A DNA stretch of 64,000 nucleotides from Tenodera sinensis (taxonomy: Eukaryota > Arthropoda > Insecta > Mantodea > Mantidae), in contig CM060967.1 in NCBI GenBank assembly GCA_030765045.1, positions 169,324,251-169,388,250 on the forward strand. The letters are read 5' to 3'. How positions within the stretch are numbered: position 1 is the stretch's first letter; the number at the start of each line of letters is the position of its first letter. Below the pieces are notes generated by a model. The model worked only from the letters and a program-made list of their open reading frames with translations, was not told the DNA's origin and made no database searches. The translations under genes and the position numbers were made by a program. This document shows positions 44,843 to 56,823 of this stretch, piece after piece.

Positions 44843-45850
44843 TCTGATTTGTTGCACTCACATGACTTTCTGTACTCTTTTAGTAACCATTATTACAAAC
44901 TCTTATTCCTATATCTTCTTCATGTTAGTTGAAATAAGCATTTGTACCAATCACCTTATTAATTTTCTTGTGGGTTCAATGATTTTGAAATTCCGTCTTG
45001 TTTGCAACGTGAAGTGATAAAAAAACTGAATAAAACAAAATTCAGGTACAAAAATTCTTGCAAAATTCAGGTACATCAAAAGGAGTTTCTCTGAAATGAT
45101 TTTGTCTTTCTCTTAAGGTTTATGCCATACGTAAAAGTTACCCAGGCTACAGATGAATTCTGAGAATGTTACCAGAACATTTAAGATACATAATATATAT
45201 AAAATTACATTTGCCATAATATTTTAAAAATGTGGAATTTTAATCAAATTCGTGGGAGCTGTTTTTGAGAAAATTAAATTTGTATAGAGATGTTTGATGT
45301 AAAGGGTAGACTGGAGTTTGGGGAATATTTTTTTAATCTTTGTATCTTATCCTTGTAAGACAGATAGGGGATGGACGGGAAGTCATAAAATGAATTTAAA
45401 CCAATGGTAAATCTCGATATTTGGAACACATTTTCTATCTCTGACCATTTCCTAAGAGATATTTTAACTTTGTAGAAAATAAGGTGGCAACGCTGCAGAT
45501 ATTGTTGGTGTCACTTTCACTAGCTCAGTACATAAACGCCATAACGGTTCGTCTTGACAACATAAACAAATAGTCTGCATTGTCCTTCTAGTTTACTGTG
45601 CGAGTGTAGGCCAATCACAAGCGTTATCTAGGAAAAAAATTACACTGCCTTGCAAGCGATCGACCTGTTTACATCCAGAAGCCAGTTAAATTCCCTGACC
45701 AAGCTCGGATTACTATCCGATATATGAAGTTTGATATTTAACCAATTTTTGGTTTTTGAGTTACGGTCTTTTTATATCTAGGGTTCTGAAAACATGTACT
45801 TCTGGTGAAATCTCTACATGGGATATAACACCTCTATGCTTATTACAGGT
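44843..45850 (+). mobile_element. RepA with nested insertion
   Basis: Left terminus TCTGATTTGTTGCACTCAC after eight A; interrupted at ~45369 and resumed at ~45723 (TTAACCAATTTTTGGTTTTTGA), ending near the CTCTATGCTTATTAC remnant of the hairpin. Confidence 0.8.
45369..45722. mobile_element. Unidentified ~354-bp insertion in RepA
   Basis: Sequence not seen in any other RepA copy and placed within the 'aagacattaaacttaaataccaa' block. No poly-A, no inverted repeats recognised. Confidence 0.4.
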
Positions 45851-46357
45851 TAGTAGGTATAACTGAAATGTTAGATAACAAGTGAACTCGAAAGCAAACT
45901 AAGCTAATAGACGAATGGAAGTTGGGGTAGAAATCAGATGTTGTATTGTGGAGATGACATTACAAACATTCGTCGCTCTGCCTGCCTGCCGTTAAGCGCG
46001 GTGGAATTTGTTCATGTATTACGCTGATATTAACACACATTTGGTTATGATGACGCTGGTTCCGGTATGTGATTCAACTCTGCTAAATCCACCCAGCTAT
46101 GCTATGCACTTGTAGCACATGCTAAATCCAATCGTCGCGCAAAACTGATTAATTCATTTCGGCCCCAATGTCGCATTGCTGCTATGTACATTTCCTTTCT
46201 CTCCCTTCTGTCCTGCATGAACTTCTCAAGCACAATGAAGCTCATCACTAGACAATCACCTATACTTCAAGCCCCAAATGATGCTTTCTCCTCGTGTTTT
46301 CATTCTTCGTACACAGTTATGCGAACACAACTGTGTCAGACGCTTGGGTTTAAACGG
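45851..46357. other. Unannotated stretch
   Basis: No gene or repeat recognised. Confidence 0.4.
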
Positions 46358-46925
46358 GTCTCTGGGGCTCCCTAGAGATACCTGGGCATAGTTTTGGTTG
46401 GATTCGAGCAGGTCATTGTTTCGAGATAAATCGCCTCTTTGAAGCAATTTCACCCAAATTTTCGACATTCTCAGATTTTTGTAACAGTTGTTTCAAAGTG
46501 TCTCTGGGGCTCCCTAGAGATACCTGGGCACAGTTTTGGTTGGATTCGAGCAGGTCATTGTTTCGAGATAAATCGCTTCTTTGAAGCAATTTCACCCAAA
46601 TGTTCGACATTCTCAGATTTTTGTAACAGTTGTTTCAAAGTGTCTCTGGGGCTCCCTAGAGACACCTGGGCACAGATTTGGTTGGATTCGAGCAGGTCGT
46701 TCTTTATCGATAATTCGCTTCTTAGAAGCAATTTCACTCAAATTTTCGACATTCTCAGATTTTCTCTACAGCTGTCTGAAGGTGTCTCTGAGGCTCCATA
46801 GAGACACCTGGGCACAGTTTTGGTTGGATTTAAGCAGGTCGTTCTTTCGCAGTAATTCGCTTCTTAGAAGCAATTTCACTAAAATTTTCGACATTCTCAG
46901 ATTTTTGTAACACTTCTTTCAAAGG
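46358..46925. repeat. 142-bp tandem repeat, four units
   Basis: Units start at 46358, 46500, 46642 and 46784, exactly 142 bases apart. Each contains GTCTCTGGGGCTCCCTAGAG, TTTTGGTTGGATTCGAGCAG, AGATAAATCGCTTC and TTTCGACATTCTCAGATTTT. Units 1 and 2 are almost identical; unit 4 is most diverged. Because 142 is not a multiple of 3, open frames on both strands change reading phase at each unit and are not genes. No spacer-repeat structure, so not CRISPR. Confidence 0.95.
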
Positions 46926-47929
46926 GCCTCTTTCTTGCAATTGGTGGAATATAGATCTAGATATATACACAGCCTTTAAATCGCGTTGAGTAAAACAAAA
47001 GAGTAGAACTAAGCAAAGTTTCGAAAATGTTGTTTGCATACAAAAGGCTCTATACAGATGCACTAGTGTGTTTTATATTCAGTTTATAGTGCAGATCTGA
47101 TCGCTTTGACGTTTAGATTTACTCTGCAAAGCGTATTCTCAATAATAATAACAATAATAATAAACACCAATAGAAATAATAATAAATAATAATTAACAGT
47201 AATACACTAACAATGTCAATAACTAATAATACGTAATAAACGAATACAGCAATAACATTAACAAGGAACAAAGAAATGCCAATGAAACATTACGTGCCCT
47301 CATGCTTGCTCTTTACAATCTCTAATTCAAAAGTTAGACAATAGTAGCTTATACAGGAGTGAGTTTATTCCCTGGAAAATAAAGATCCTGTAAGTAGGAT
47401 GAGACTTTCTCGGTTGTTTATACTGTTATTTTCTATTATCATGGAGTACACACGCTGGTTCAATTGCCTCTCACCTCACGTCCCGGTAAGAAGCAGCAAC
47501 GCCACTGGCCTCTCTTCCGCCGTGAACTTCTGCAACTGTTTTAGCGCACGAAGGACTATCTACTTACGGTGGGGCCGGCTGCAGTGGGCCACCTGGTATA
47601 ATGGCTCGGTAATTCATAGCACGAGGTTCATACTGAAACTCATGAACAAAAATTTTTAAAAAGTTTAATTTTTATATTTTATACAAAACAAGTATTGTCT
47701 GTCCAACTCAATAAGGAGAAAAGGAGCAATGTGTTGAGTAAACATCCCTATCATATTTATGCACATTAGTGGTTTATACATCAGTACTACCAACTACTCG
47801 TAGCAAAAAGTAGCAAAATTATGAACTAATAAACGTCACTAAATCATAATAAATTCTATAATGTTTAATAACTTTAGAAGAAGGTTTCACTCAGCGTAAG
47901 TAACCTTTGTACATCACTACATACAAATC
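46926..47929. other. Unannotated stretch with AAT-rich patch
   Basis: Impure (AAT)n at 47140-47215. A GC-richer patch 47470-47640 has open frames on both strands, including an 86-codon plus frame at 47399 with a hydrophobic start, and donor-like GTAAG words on both strands. Not recognised. Confidence 0.35.
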
Positions 47930-48118
47930 CGAGGGGGATGACTCAGGCGGTAACGTCTGTGACCCATATTCGGAAGATCGCGGCTTTGATTCCCGTGGTC
48001 GCGGACTGTGACATGGGTTTTTCCGTGGTTTCCGCATGTCACCTAACCGAATGCTGGGGTGCTTTCATGCCTTCTCCACGGCTTCCTTTCTCTTAGTTTC
48101 TCATTTCCTTTCATTTCC
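47930..48118 (+). repeat. tRNA-derived SINE (family S3)
   Basis: A-box-like GATGACTCAGGCGGTAACG, B-box-like GCTTTGATTCCCGTGGTCG, then the body GGGTTTTTCCGTGGTTTCCG. Directly followed by a RepA piece. Confidence 0.6.
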
Positions 48119-48190
48119 TAACTGGTAAACCGCACGAGACAGGCAAAAAGTTACTGCACAAAAAGTAGATCTCGTTAAAAAAAAACAATG
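48119..48190 (-). repeat. RepA fragment
   Basis: TAACTGGTAAACCGCACGAG, then ACTGCACAAAAAGTAGATCT, the middle block of RepA. Confidence 0.75.
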
Positions 48191-48474
48191 ATGGAAAATA
48201 CATGTTTTGTACTCAAGGATTCCATATGTTCTTTGCTTTCATTTTCCAATACACTTTTCTCACAAGCGTAGTGTTATTGCTTTTTCCTTCTTTTTTTAAC
48301 TACAGTAATTCTGGCGTAAGGAAACCACTTAACATCAACGCCGTTAATGTATTAGTCCGCACAGCACGTGGGGAAACGCGTGTGATTTCACGTGCTGTCT
48401 GTCGGTAGCGAGAGATTTTGTCATTTGTGTTACGCGAGATCGGTTATAATAGAAAATGAGTTGATAATTTAATG

Positions 48475-48600
48475 TAATGTCATCTTGGCCATGATAGCTT
48501 AGTGGTTAGAGCAGCCGGACGGTGAGCGGTGCATCCAGAGTTCAAATTCCTGTTATGCCATTGCATTTTTCAGTCTCACTCCACCTTTTCCGACAAGTGT
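48475..48600 (+). repeat. tRNA-derived SINE (family S2)
   Basis: A box TAGCTTAGTGGTTAGAGC (48495-48512), B box AGTTCAAATTCCTG, body 'ttttcagtctcactccacctt'. Same family as 37145. Confidence 0.7.
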
Positions 48601-49646
48601 GCGTAAGAACAATTAACTGTATGATAAAGCTATTAAGATATATATTATATTGCGTTTGACATTTTTAATAAACCCAAGAGTGCAAAGAGTTTATGAATTC
48701 CACAACAATTTTTGGATATGATAAGTTTGTGAATGGAGAAACAAAAAAATGCGTTAATTTGGGAGTGTCGATTTCGGGTTTTCTTACAGGCACACATTCT
48801 AGAAACGGTATTGACGTCATTACTGTTTTGTTGGCATGGTAGTTACGTCATTCATTTTCTGGCAGTAGTCCCAGTAATAGGGTAATTTTGTACGATTTAT
48901 GCCATGATAATAAGCCGGATGGCACAAACATACCTTTAAGCATCCTTTCAGCCATTTCATTCGATTTTCCAATATGACCTCCAGGTTAAAGGTTATTAAA
49001 CATAAAAAGGTCTGTCTGCTGCACACAGTGAGGAAAACACTCCATAATTCCTGTAATGCTTTACAGTACAAAGAAATACCTCGAACAGGGCAAACAGTGC
49101 AAGACAATCTCGCTAATTAAATGTTGTATCCCCCATGATGATTTCCTGAAAGCGTGACAGCGGTTGTTAATGTTTAGTAACGTGGTAGAAAAATCAATAT
49201 TCTCCTCTCAATAGCCAAAGTTGTCAACAGATGCATTCTCAAACTTGTTTCGCAGCATATAACAGAGATATAAATGTAAATATATTTAATGTCAATCGAG
49301 AATGACATATTGGACTAATAAATCTATAAACAGAGTGACATGGCTTCATGGTAACACGTGAGACTCAATATTGCCAATGACTGCCAGTCAAAGGTCGCCA
49401 AAGTGTAACTCAAAAGTCACTTGAAATCCGCTAAATCAAAAGAAACACCATAGTGCTCTGTAACAACAACACGAGAGGGTTTAATATCACGATAATTTTG
49501 CGAACGTAAAACGTCAGAGAAATTATTCCAAATATAAAAATCTCGAGTGATTAGGCTATTAACACCATTTAATATTAATAGCAATTTAATAGAAAACAAT
49601 TAACAATAACAACACATTTTATGGTGTTCGTCTTATGGTGTTCGTG
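48601..49646. other. Unannotated stretch
   Basis: A full CRE octamer TGACGTCA at 48812-48819. A 95-codon minus frame at 48820-49107 (RMKWLKGCLKVCLCHPAYYH) is not recognised; it may be a relic or a chance frame. 'ttatggtgttcgt' is repeated at 49618 and 49633 just before the MITE. Confidence 0.3.
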
Positions 49647-50282
49647 TTAAGGGTACTTAGGACAGGTTTTTTAAGACAGAGTGGCGAGCATTTTCAATTT
49701 ATTTGACTTCTGCAAAATTGATTTCTTGTAATATTAGTCAAACATTTAAATGTGTTTTATGGTGTTCCAGATCTTATTTAGGACTGAGCAATTTTAACCT
49801 TTGATACCAGATACCTGTATTAAAGCGTTAAATAAAAATTGTAAGTTTTCTCAAAACGTCATTTTTCCATAGTTTTCTTCAGTTTTTCAAGAAACAATTG
49901 CTCTACAGAAATTTTAGTATCCAGTTGTGCACAATGGTGCTATTAATGCAAAAATAAAAGTTCACTTCTTGGGCTTCTATATCTGCAACATTAATTCTAA
50001 TTATTTTGTTATTAGAAGCATAAAACATCTTAGAATCACTTCTTCGGAGTTCTAATATTAATATGACAAAGTTTTGCTGATGAAAATAGTATTTGTAGTG
50101 CAACCAGTATTTCATATTTTTTGAATATCGCAATATGAAACATAAAAATAGCTCATAAGTGAGGAACTACTTAATCAATTTTATTAAAATTTAAACATTT
50201 TCTTATTTAAAACGTGGGTAACCAAGATACAAAGATTAAAAAGGATTTAGAAAATCATTTAACCTGTCATAAGTACCCTTAA
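49647..50282. mobile_element. TTAA-flanked MITE, 628 bp
   Basis: Terminal inverted repeats GGGTACTTAGGACAGGTT (49651-49668) and its inverse (50261-50278) differ at one of 18 positions. TTAA lies immediately outside both ends (49647-49650 and 50279-50282). The interior is AT-rich and encodes no transposase. TTAA duplication is used by piggyBac- and Kolobok-type transposases; ends beginning GGG do not fit the usual CCC start of piggyBac, so the superfamily is open. Confidence 0.85.
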
Positions 50283-50829
50283 AAGAGCGAAAATTAAAAC
50301 AAACGATAACTTGTGAATATATAATATCTTTTAAAATATAAAGTGCTTTAAAACATGTTAAAGTGCGCAGGAAATAGGTAGGTATACCAAGAATATAGAA
50401 AGTGCTGAACATTTCATCGCATCATCGTCCACTTGCCCTGCGTGTGTTTAATTACTCTTCTCCTGGGAAATATACTTTACCTTCATACACGCGTACCGGA
50501 AACAGGCGAGGCCAACCCACTCTAACGAGCCGGTCCTCCTACATAGCAATAGCAAGGTTTCCACTTTCACAAAATATACACAAGTCCGGACCAATTACTT
50601 TCTCTCACTTTACTTTCTTCCAAAATGTTTATAAAATACATAGTTCTATTTTGCAGACGTTAACAGTCTATAGTCGTTCGTGATATTACAATTCACAACT
50701 GTTTTCTTCTCATAACCTTGACTCTCTCCTTTTTCTCCGTCTCTCAAACAGCTGGTTTTCACGATACAATCAGTCAACACTCATTAACTGCTTCGTTATC
50801 TTCCTTCACGAGGCGACCGTACACCGGCA
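50283..50829. other. Unannotated stretch
   Basis: Pyrimidine-rich parts at 50570-50630 and 50720-50750. No gene recognised. Confidence 0.4.
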
Positions 50830-50935
50830 GCTATACACATATACACACACGCACGCACACACATCTAGAAACTTTTTGCAAAATTCCTTTTCTTTGCATT
50901 CAGGGACTCTCCAAACGTGTATTCCTCTACCTCGG
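50830..50935 (+). repeat. Divergent RepA fragment
   Basis: ACACACACGCACGCACACACA, CTTTTTGCAAAATTCCTTTT, GCATTCAGGGACTCTCCAAA correspond to the microsatellite and the block after it. Confidence 0.55.
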
Positions 50936-51669
50936 CCAGTCTGATTGTGGGTTTTTCTCGCTGGTTCTGCCAGAGAGAAGATTCTTGGAGTAGCCCACTG
51001 GTGTGATGAGGTCATCAAACTTGGTAATGTTAGGGACCTCTGCAAGTGTCTCTCAACATATCTTCCCCTGCAGTTCCTTCAACTCATCACTTCCATCGGG
51101 GGGTAGTAAAGACAAAAGATCCACTGTGTTTCAAGATACAAGATTTTGTCTCTCTTCTCTGGTAATATGTCATACTGTAAACAACCGGGAGAGAGAGACA
51201 CTAAGAGAGAGACAGACATAGTGTGGAGAGTAAAAAATAAAAGCGTAGAACTTCTTTAGTATTTTCTATATACGAGCAATGCGGATCAATCGTGAACAGT
51301 AACTGATTTTCGATGCAAAGTCCGGAGCCTAAAGGTAGAACGCTAAGGTATGAAAAACATGAAGAGGTTTCAGAAATTCAGTATACTGATATTTATACAC
51401 TGCTCCACTTTCTTCTATTATTCAACAATATTGTTCTTCAATTATACCGATTTCAAATCCGCAGGGAAACCTGAGACTTGATCCATAGAATCTGGTAGTT
51501 CTTCCAGGAAGCCTGGCGAAATGATGTTTAGAAGACATAACATCCAAAACAATAGAATGATTTGAGGTTTTGCAATATTAATAAATAAATTAAAAAGGTC
51601 ATGTTACTCTCACACGAGTTTCTATAGCTACTATCGTTTAATTTTGCATAATCTCTACGAATTGTTTTT
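50936..51669. other. Unannotated stretch
   Basis: A GAGA-rich run at 51187-51216. No gene recognised. Confidence 0.4.
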
Positions 51670-52262
51670 ATAAAAGGAAGGATGGTAGTCTAGTGCAGAG
51701 GATTCGTCACCGTATCCACGAAGTCCATCATCTTGTGTCTGGTTCCTCGCCCTTGCCTTTGCGGTACAAGCGTCTGATTTATACTTCCTTAATTCGACCC
51801 ATGTGGCAGTATAGCTGCGCCATTTGGGGTTCTGCAGCTCCTGAGGATCCAGCGTACACAGAATCGTTTTCTACGCCTCATGGTACTTGCGCAACTCTAC
51901 TCTGCATGCTGATATAGGTGTACCGGAGGTGATGTGTATCCTCCGCATCTGCTACAGGAGACTGCATCAATCCTGTCTGCGCCATCGCAATCCGCTGCTG
52001 CGCCATATTTATCTTCCTCCTAAACCTCTACGACGAAGACTAAAGCGTCGCTGGCATTCTGATTTGCGACTGAACATTTAACTCTATGCAAATGCTTTTT
52101 CTGTAACTGTTTTCCCTATTTCTGTGTAACATTATTGGGACTATCGCTGGATGGCACCCCAATAACAAGTATCATTGTTGTTCTGTATGTAGCTTAGCTC
52201 AACTATATTGTACCTAATTGTACAGAAGAGTTTCCTTTAATAAAACAAACAACAACAACAAA
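51670..52262 (+). mobile_element. Jockey-like LINE, 5'-truncated 3' end
   Basis: Plus frame reads SGSSPLPLRYKRLIYTSLIR, PMWQYSCAIWGSAAP, then after a frame change YLRNSTLHADIGVPEVMCIL and RHRNPLLRHI. This matches the C-terminus of jockey-type Pol proteins (LPLRYK.LIY..LIRPMW.YG.QIWG.A, APW.VRN..LH.DL.VP.V, H.NPL). A deletion removed the GAPW segment. The 3' end is an (AAC)n tail at 52242-52262, and a RepA derivative follows at once. Confidence 0.8.
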
Positions 52263-52265
52263 AGA

Positions 52266-52389
52266 AGGTAGAGGAAGCATTATGTTCTACCCAAAAATAA
52301 AATAAAAAAATGTTATTGCATATATATAAGAGTTTGTAAAAATGGTTAGTACAAGAGTAGAGAAAGTCATGTGAGTGAAATACGTCAGA
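52266..52389 (-). mobile_element. RepA internal-deletion derivative (~124 bp)
   Basis: Right-end part GGTAGAGGAAGCATTATG and CTACCCAAAAAT joins to the left ~70 bases: AAGAGTTTGTAAAAATGG, GTAGAGAAAGTCATGTGAG, ending ACGTCAGA and a T-run. Second example of a MITE-like RepA. Confidence 0.75.
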
Positions 52390-53021
52390 TTTTTTTCTGT
52401 TCGTGTTTCGAAGGAGGATGCCTTTTAGTTCCAATTCTATTGAGAGAGAGCGAGTTTTACGCTCTGATTTTGATGATTAGAGGATGATTAAAATTTGATC
52501 CGGAGGCCAGTGGGCAAGGTTCTTATTTCTCTCTTTGTTAGACACAAACACATCTCTCGACCAAAAGCAGAGCAAGACCCTGAACGTTTAAGTGCCTTGT
52601 GTTTTTGTTAAGCGGTTTTCTTTTGCCAGTACACGGGGTGGAGAAATTATCTCAGCACAGGTTGTGTTTCATAGCGAAGCAGAGCGGCCTTTCTTATTGA
52701 ACGGAGCTAAATATTTCAGTTTTTATCCCAAACCAAACACGGTGTAAAACATTCGCTTGAAAATACTTGCAAAGCATGGCATTCATCTTTTTAGCGTTTT
52801 TTATCTCCTCGTTTTGTTTACATCTCTAGTCTTGTGCTATGCTGATCCTATACATTATTTTCAGCACATCGCTTCCTCCCTTTATCCTGCCATATGATTA
52901 CATTTTATTTACCTTACATCTTCTGTCATTCATTGAACGGGTTTAACTAATTCCGTATGCTGCTTACATTTCTAAAAACTAAATATACAAATAGGAGAAT
53001 ACAACACTCTTAACTGATTTA
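52390..53021. other. Unannotated stretch
   Basis: No gene or repeat recognised. Confidence 0.4.
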
Positions 53022-53100
53022 CTACTGTTTTAGACTTAAGTTGAAACTTTGGGTCCTAACATTAAATATCCAGTCTGTATTTGCCTTGATGACTGAGAAA
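53022..53100 (+). repeat. RepB fragment, copy 3
   Basis: CTACTGTTTTAGACTTAAG, ACTTTGGGTCCTAACATTAA and ATCCAGTCTGTATTTGCC match the right part of RepB copies 1 and 2. Confidence 0.65.
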
Positions 53101-53113
53101 AACCACGAAAAAA

Positions 53114-53989
53114 TCTGATGTGTTACACTCACATGACTTTCTCTAATCTTGTACTAGCCATTCTTACAAACTCTTATTCCTATATCTTCTTCGTGTTAGT
53201 TAAGATAAACTTTCCTATTACTTACTTCCTTGTAGGTACAAGGGGAATATTAGAATACAGTAGGCTTTGTGCGATAGTCATACCTTTTAAAGGTTTGAGA
53301 TTCCGTTCTCTTTGCACGCTTAATATATAAAAACGAACAACAATGTTCTATTTCACGAAAGTTCTAAGTTTTCCGAAGCTCACACACATAACAAGGAATA
53401 TCTCTGAAACGGTTCACTCTACAAGAAAATTTATTGGGACATAAATTGTGTATTTTAGCAGGATCTACATTTTTTGTATAGTATGATTTGGTCTATCTCT
53501 AACGGTTTACCAGTTATGCAAAAGTCGTCCAGAGTAAATACGACTTCAGGGGCTATAGCCAGAAAATTCAAGATATACGTTTAATTTGTCATAAAATACC
53601 TCAAACATCTGACATTTTAATCAAAGTCGTTTTGAAGACGTTTTCAAGAAAATAAAAATTTTCGGAAACTTTTCCATGCAAAGGGTAGTTTAGGGTGGGG
53701 CTATTATCTTCAAAATCTTCGTGTCGGATCCTTGAAAGACATTAAGCTCAACTACTAACTTTGGTTTTTATTCTACTTTTCGTTTTTGAGTTATGCTGTC
53801 CACAAACACACAGACACACAGGCAGACACATACACAGACACACGCACACGCGGACCTTTTTCTAAAAATGCTTTTATTTTGGATTAACGGGGTCTCAGAA
53901 CATATATTTCCGGTGAAATCTCGACATGGAATTTTTTGGTAGAATACAAAACTTTCCCTACTTACTCTGCGTAGCTGCTTGTGAATAAA
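53114..53989 (+). mobile_element. RepA, full length
   Basis: Left terminus TCTGATGTGTTACACTCAC after 'gaaaaaa'; all blocks; CA-rich segment 53810-53853; right end CCCTACTTACTCTGCGTAG with the last arm altered. Confidence 0.9.
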
Positions 53990-56034
53990 AGTTCAAACAA
54001 AATGCAGGAATTGATTTGCATGAACTGTGCTTGCTTCCGTATTGGTTATTTTTCTTGGTTCACCTTTGAGTAAACCACCCTAAACTGTGTATACAGAATT
54101 CCAATATATAACACATATCATGTTTTAAATGAGCAGCGGTTTTGCATATGGATTCAGTCATTTTAAAAACAGGGACATATTTTTAGGCCTGTTTTCCACA
54201 ACCGAACAAAAACATCATGGCTGGGTCTCCTCGCTGCGAAAAACTAAACGTTCCGATCCAAAGCCCTTTAACGTTTTACAAACGTTATCCCCCCCCCCAT
54301 GTACCCCCGCCCCCTTACACAAAAAAAGGCTGGAAAATGATACCACAGATCCGTCCCTCTGGTCCGTTGTTTCTCTTTTTCATGCTAATGTGACGTCATA
54401 ACACAATGTTTTCACAAACGTGAACGAAAATTCATCGTTTGCCACTACAGGAATCGAATGGACAAGCAAGCGCTAGTAAATCAAAGCCAGCCGGCTGGGT
54501 TTCTAACATATCGCTTTTATTGCATTCGTGTATTTGTGTGTGTAAAGGGGCATTTAGAGCCTCGTTCATTAGCACTATCAATTATATTGATTAGGGAACA
54601 TAAATTTGTCGTCGTCCTCGTCGGCTATTGACAAGTGCATGTGGTCCCAGGAAGCTTATACTGGTATTAAGCTCTTTTTCGCCGCCATGCACCTGCCGTT
54701 TAATATGTCGATACGCCCCGCTCTCCTCAAACAACTATATCGTCCATAAACATACTTGCCACCAATTAACAATACATACGGGTTTCACTTTGAAATTATT
54801 ATTGTTATTCTCAAACAACTTGTCAAAGTTTCCAGCCTTCTCACCTCGCTTTAATCACGTGATATATTATTGTAATACCTCAACCCCCCCCCCCCCCGTT
54901 ATGGTATGGTGATATTTAAAGGCCGGAGGACTGTGCGCTCGGATGCGATGCAGGTTACCTGGACGTAGAGCAAGAATGACGTCAGAAGTACAACACGACC
55001 ATCAAATGTGGAAACAATTCCACTAGAAGCAAGAGACGAAAACAGCGTACCGTATTACTCTACCAGCCTTGCAAGTGTATGCAGAAGCAAGGTCAAGCCG
55101 AAGTAAACGCGACTGTTGCTATTATAACTGCAAAGTTTCTGATACCGCTATTGCGGTATTTGGAGTTCTGCGCAGGCGCTAAACGATGAATTCGTTTCCA
55201 GCACGTCACAGCTGCATTGTAAAATAGAAGGCAAATTTAATATATTGGTTTTTAGACGAAACTTTATTTCATGTATAAGTTATTTATTGTACAATTAGTG
55301 AAATTAATTTCCAGGACTGTGCTTAGTGCAATATTCTTGGAAGTTGATACTGTATTGAAGTTAATTTGTGTGTTTTGTGTAAGTTGTATCTTACTTGGGT
55401 GGAGTAAGTTGCATCTCACTGCCAGTAATGTCCAAAATTTTAGCGTTTTCTAAACTCGCGCTAGTTGTGTTTCGAGAATTAATCGATATTGAGCCCTGCC
55501 ATTGCTGCATGGAAATTCTCTGATTGGTGGAACACCAGTCATTTAATGAAAAACTCGGGTCCTGGTGAACAGACAGTAGCTTTGTCTGCGGCGAGCAGTT
55601 ATGCTTCTGCGTCTGATCCTTGTAGAGGTAGCACCATATTCTTTACTGTTTGTGGCGCACCTTCTTACGTCCTGCTTTCACTTTATTGGCACATGGTCTT
55701 ATCCTGCAGGTGCGTCTCACACCTTGCGTTCTGCATCGAAGCAACAGAGCATACCTATGCTGGAGATGCCAACTCAATGGCTAACTACCAATAGGCATAG
55801 CCACCTCCCTCAACTGGAAAGGCGTGGAGGTAACGTATGCCCTATAAAACTGGTGGAGACAGATATCACAAGACACGCCCTATAAATGCCCTTAAAGACC
55901 ATCAGAAATTCAATGTATATTACTATTTGTGCTATGTGTACAATACCATCTTGCTTCATCACGTGTGCACAGAAGCCTTAGTGTTAGGCAGCTGTAGCTC
56001 TGGTCAGTTTATTATGCAATTGGTTAAATGAATA
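53990..56034. other. Long non-repeat stretch with two CREs
   Basis: The largest stretch without recognised repeats. Full CRE octamers at 54391-54398 and 54977-54984. Poly-C runs at 54290-54299 and 54884-54897. Several 60-100 codon frames have no family signature. An AG at 55315 and a GTAAGT at 55376 bracket a short frame (TVLSAIFLEVDTVLKL), weak as an exon. Confidence 0.35.
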
Positions 56035-56145
56035 GTGAAGGAAACTGGAGAATCAGAAAAAATGCACCCAAAAGCTGCGTTGTTCACCAAAAGTCCAGAG
56101 ACTGGTAAAAAACAAGCAGTCTAACCACTCGGCCACGGCCACTTT
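56035..56145 (-). repeat. tRNA-derived SINE (family S1), partial
   Basis: Minus strand begins GTGGCCGTGGCCGAGTGGTT (A box) and ends with 'gattctccagtttcc', as in the copy at 28560-28835, but the middle is shortened. Confidence 0.6.
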
Positions 56146-56823
56146 TTTAGGTAATTTATAATGTACAGCGATATGTAAATATTACGTTCATTTAGACTTC
56201 TATGGTCAAAATTGCTGCACTAAAATACATTATTTTAAAACTAAACAGCAAGTTTGCTTATTACTGGGCCGTCTACATTAATAATAATACACATTTGATC
56301 GAGATGTGCATATATTTATCCGCCGTAACGATATCGTTTAACAAAATACAAATACTGGGAACAAAAATCGTTAAAATGCTTGCATAAAAGCGGATGATAA
56401 AAACAGATGCCGAGTATGTTTATCCAGGGCGCTGCAACCCGCCGTGTTTGTTTATTCGAGGGACGCTGCCTGTATCTCGACCCGAGGAAACGCAAACACT
56501 CCAGGGCATTAAACAAGAGTAAACGGTTTACTTCTGCTGAAGCAAACACTTTCCTTTTATGTGGATGCTCAACATTTGCAAATTATTAAGAAAACATATT
56601 GGAGGAAACAGCCGTAGTGAAGAGTGCCTATAAACTCTATTATATAACCAATTCTGATGTCAATATAAATGCTCGTCTAGGGAGAGTAAGGGGAACACTG
56701 CTCTTAGACAACCCAAATGGTTTCAGAAAGCGACGCACTTTTATGGACAATGTCTTCTATTTAAACAAAATATTAGAAAAGAGAATTTAATTTCGAAACG
56801 TATATGGCTTTCGTAGACCTAGA
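56146..56823. other. Unannotated stretch
   Basis: No gene or repeat recognised; three 60-77 codon frames overlap at 56400-56600 without motifs. Confidence 0.4.

Noticed and set aside
46358..46925. CRISPR-like array
   Set aside because: The 142-bp units are head-to-tail without unique spacers, and the context is eukaryotic.
47399..47659. 86-codon plus frame with hydrophobic start and an internal GTAAGA donor
   Set aside because: Weak start context, no promoter, and the opposite strand is equally open and has its own donor-like word; not enough to call an exon.
55316..55375. Possible exon between an AG and a GTAAGT
   Set aside because: Its only open phase does not fit the phase-1 donor at 15117, and the translation is a short hydrophobic string without support.
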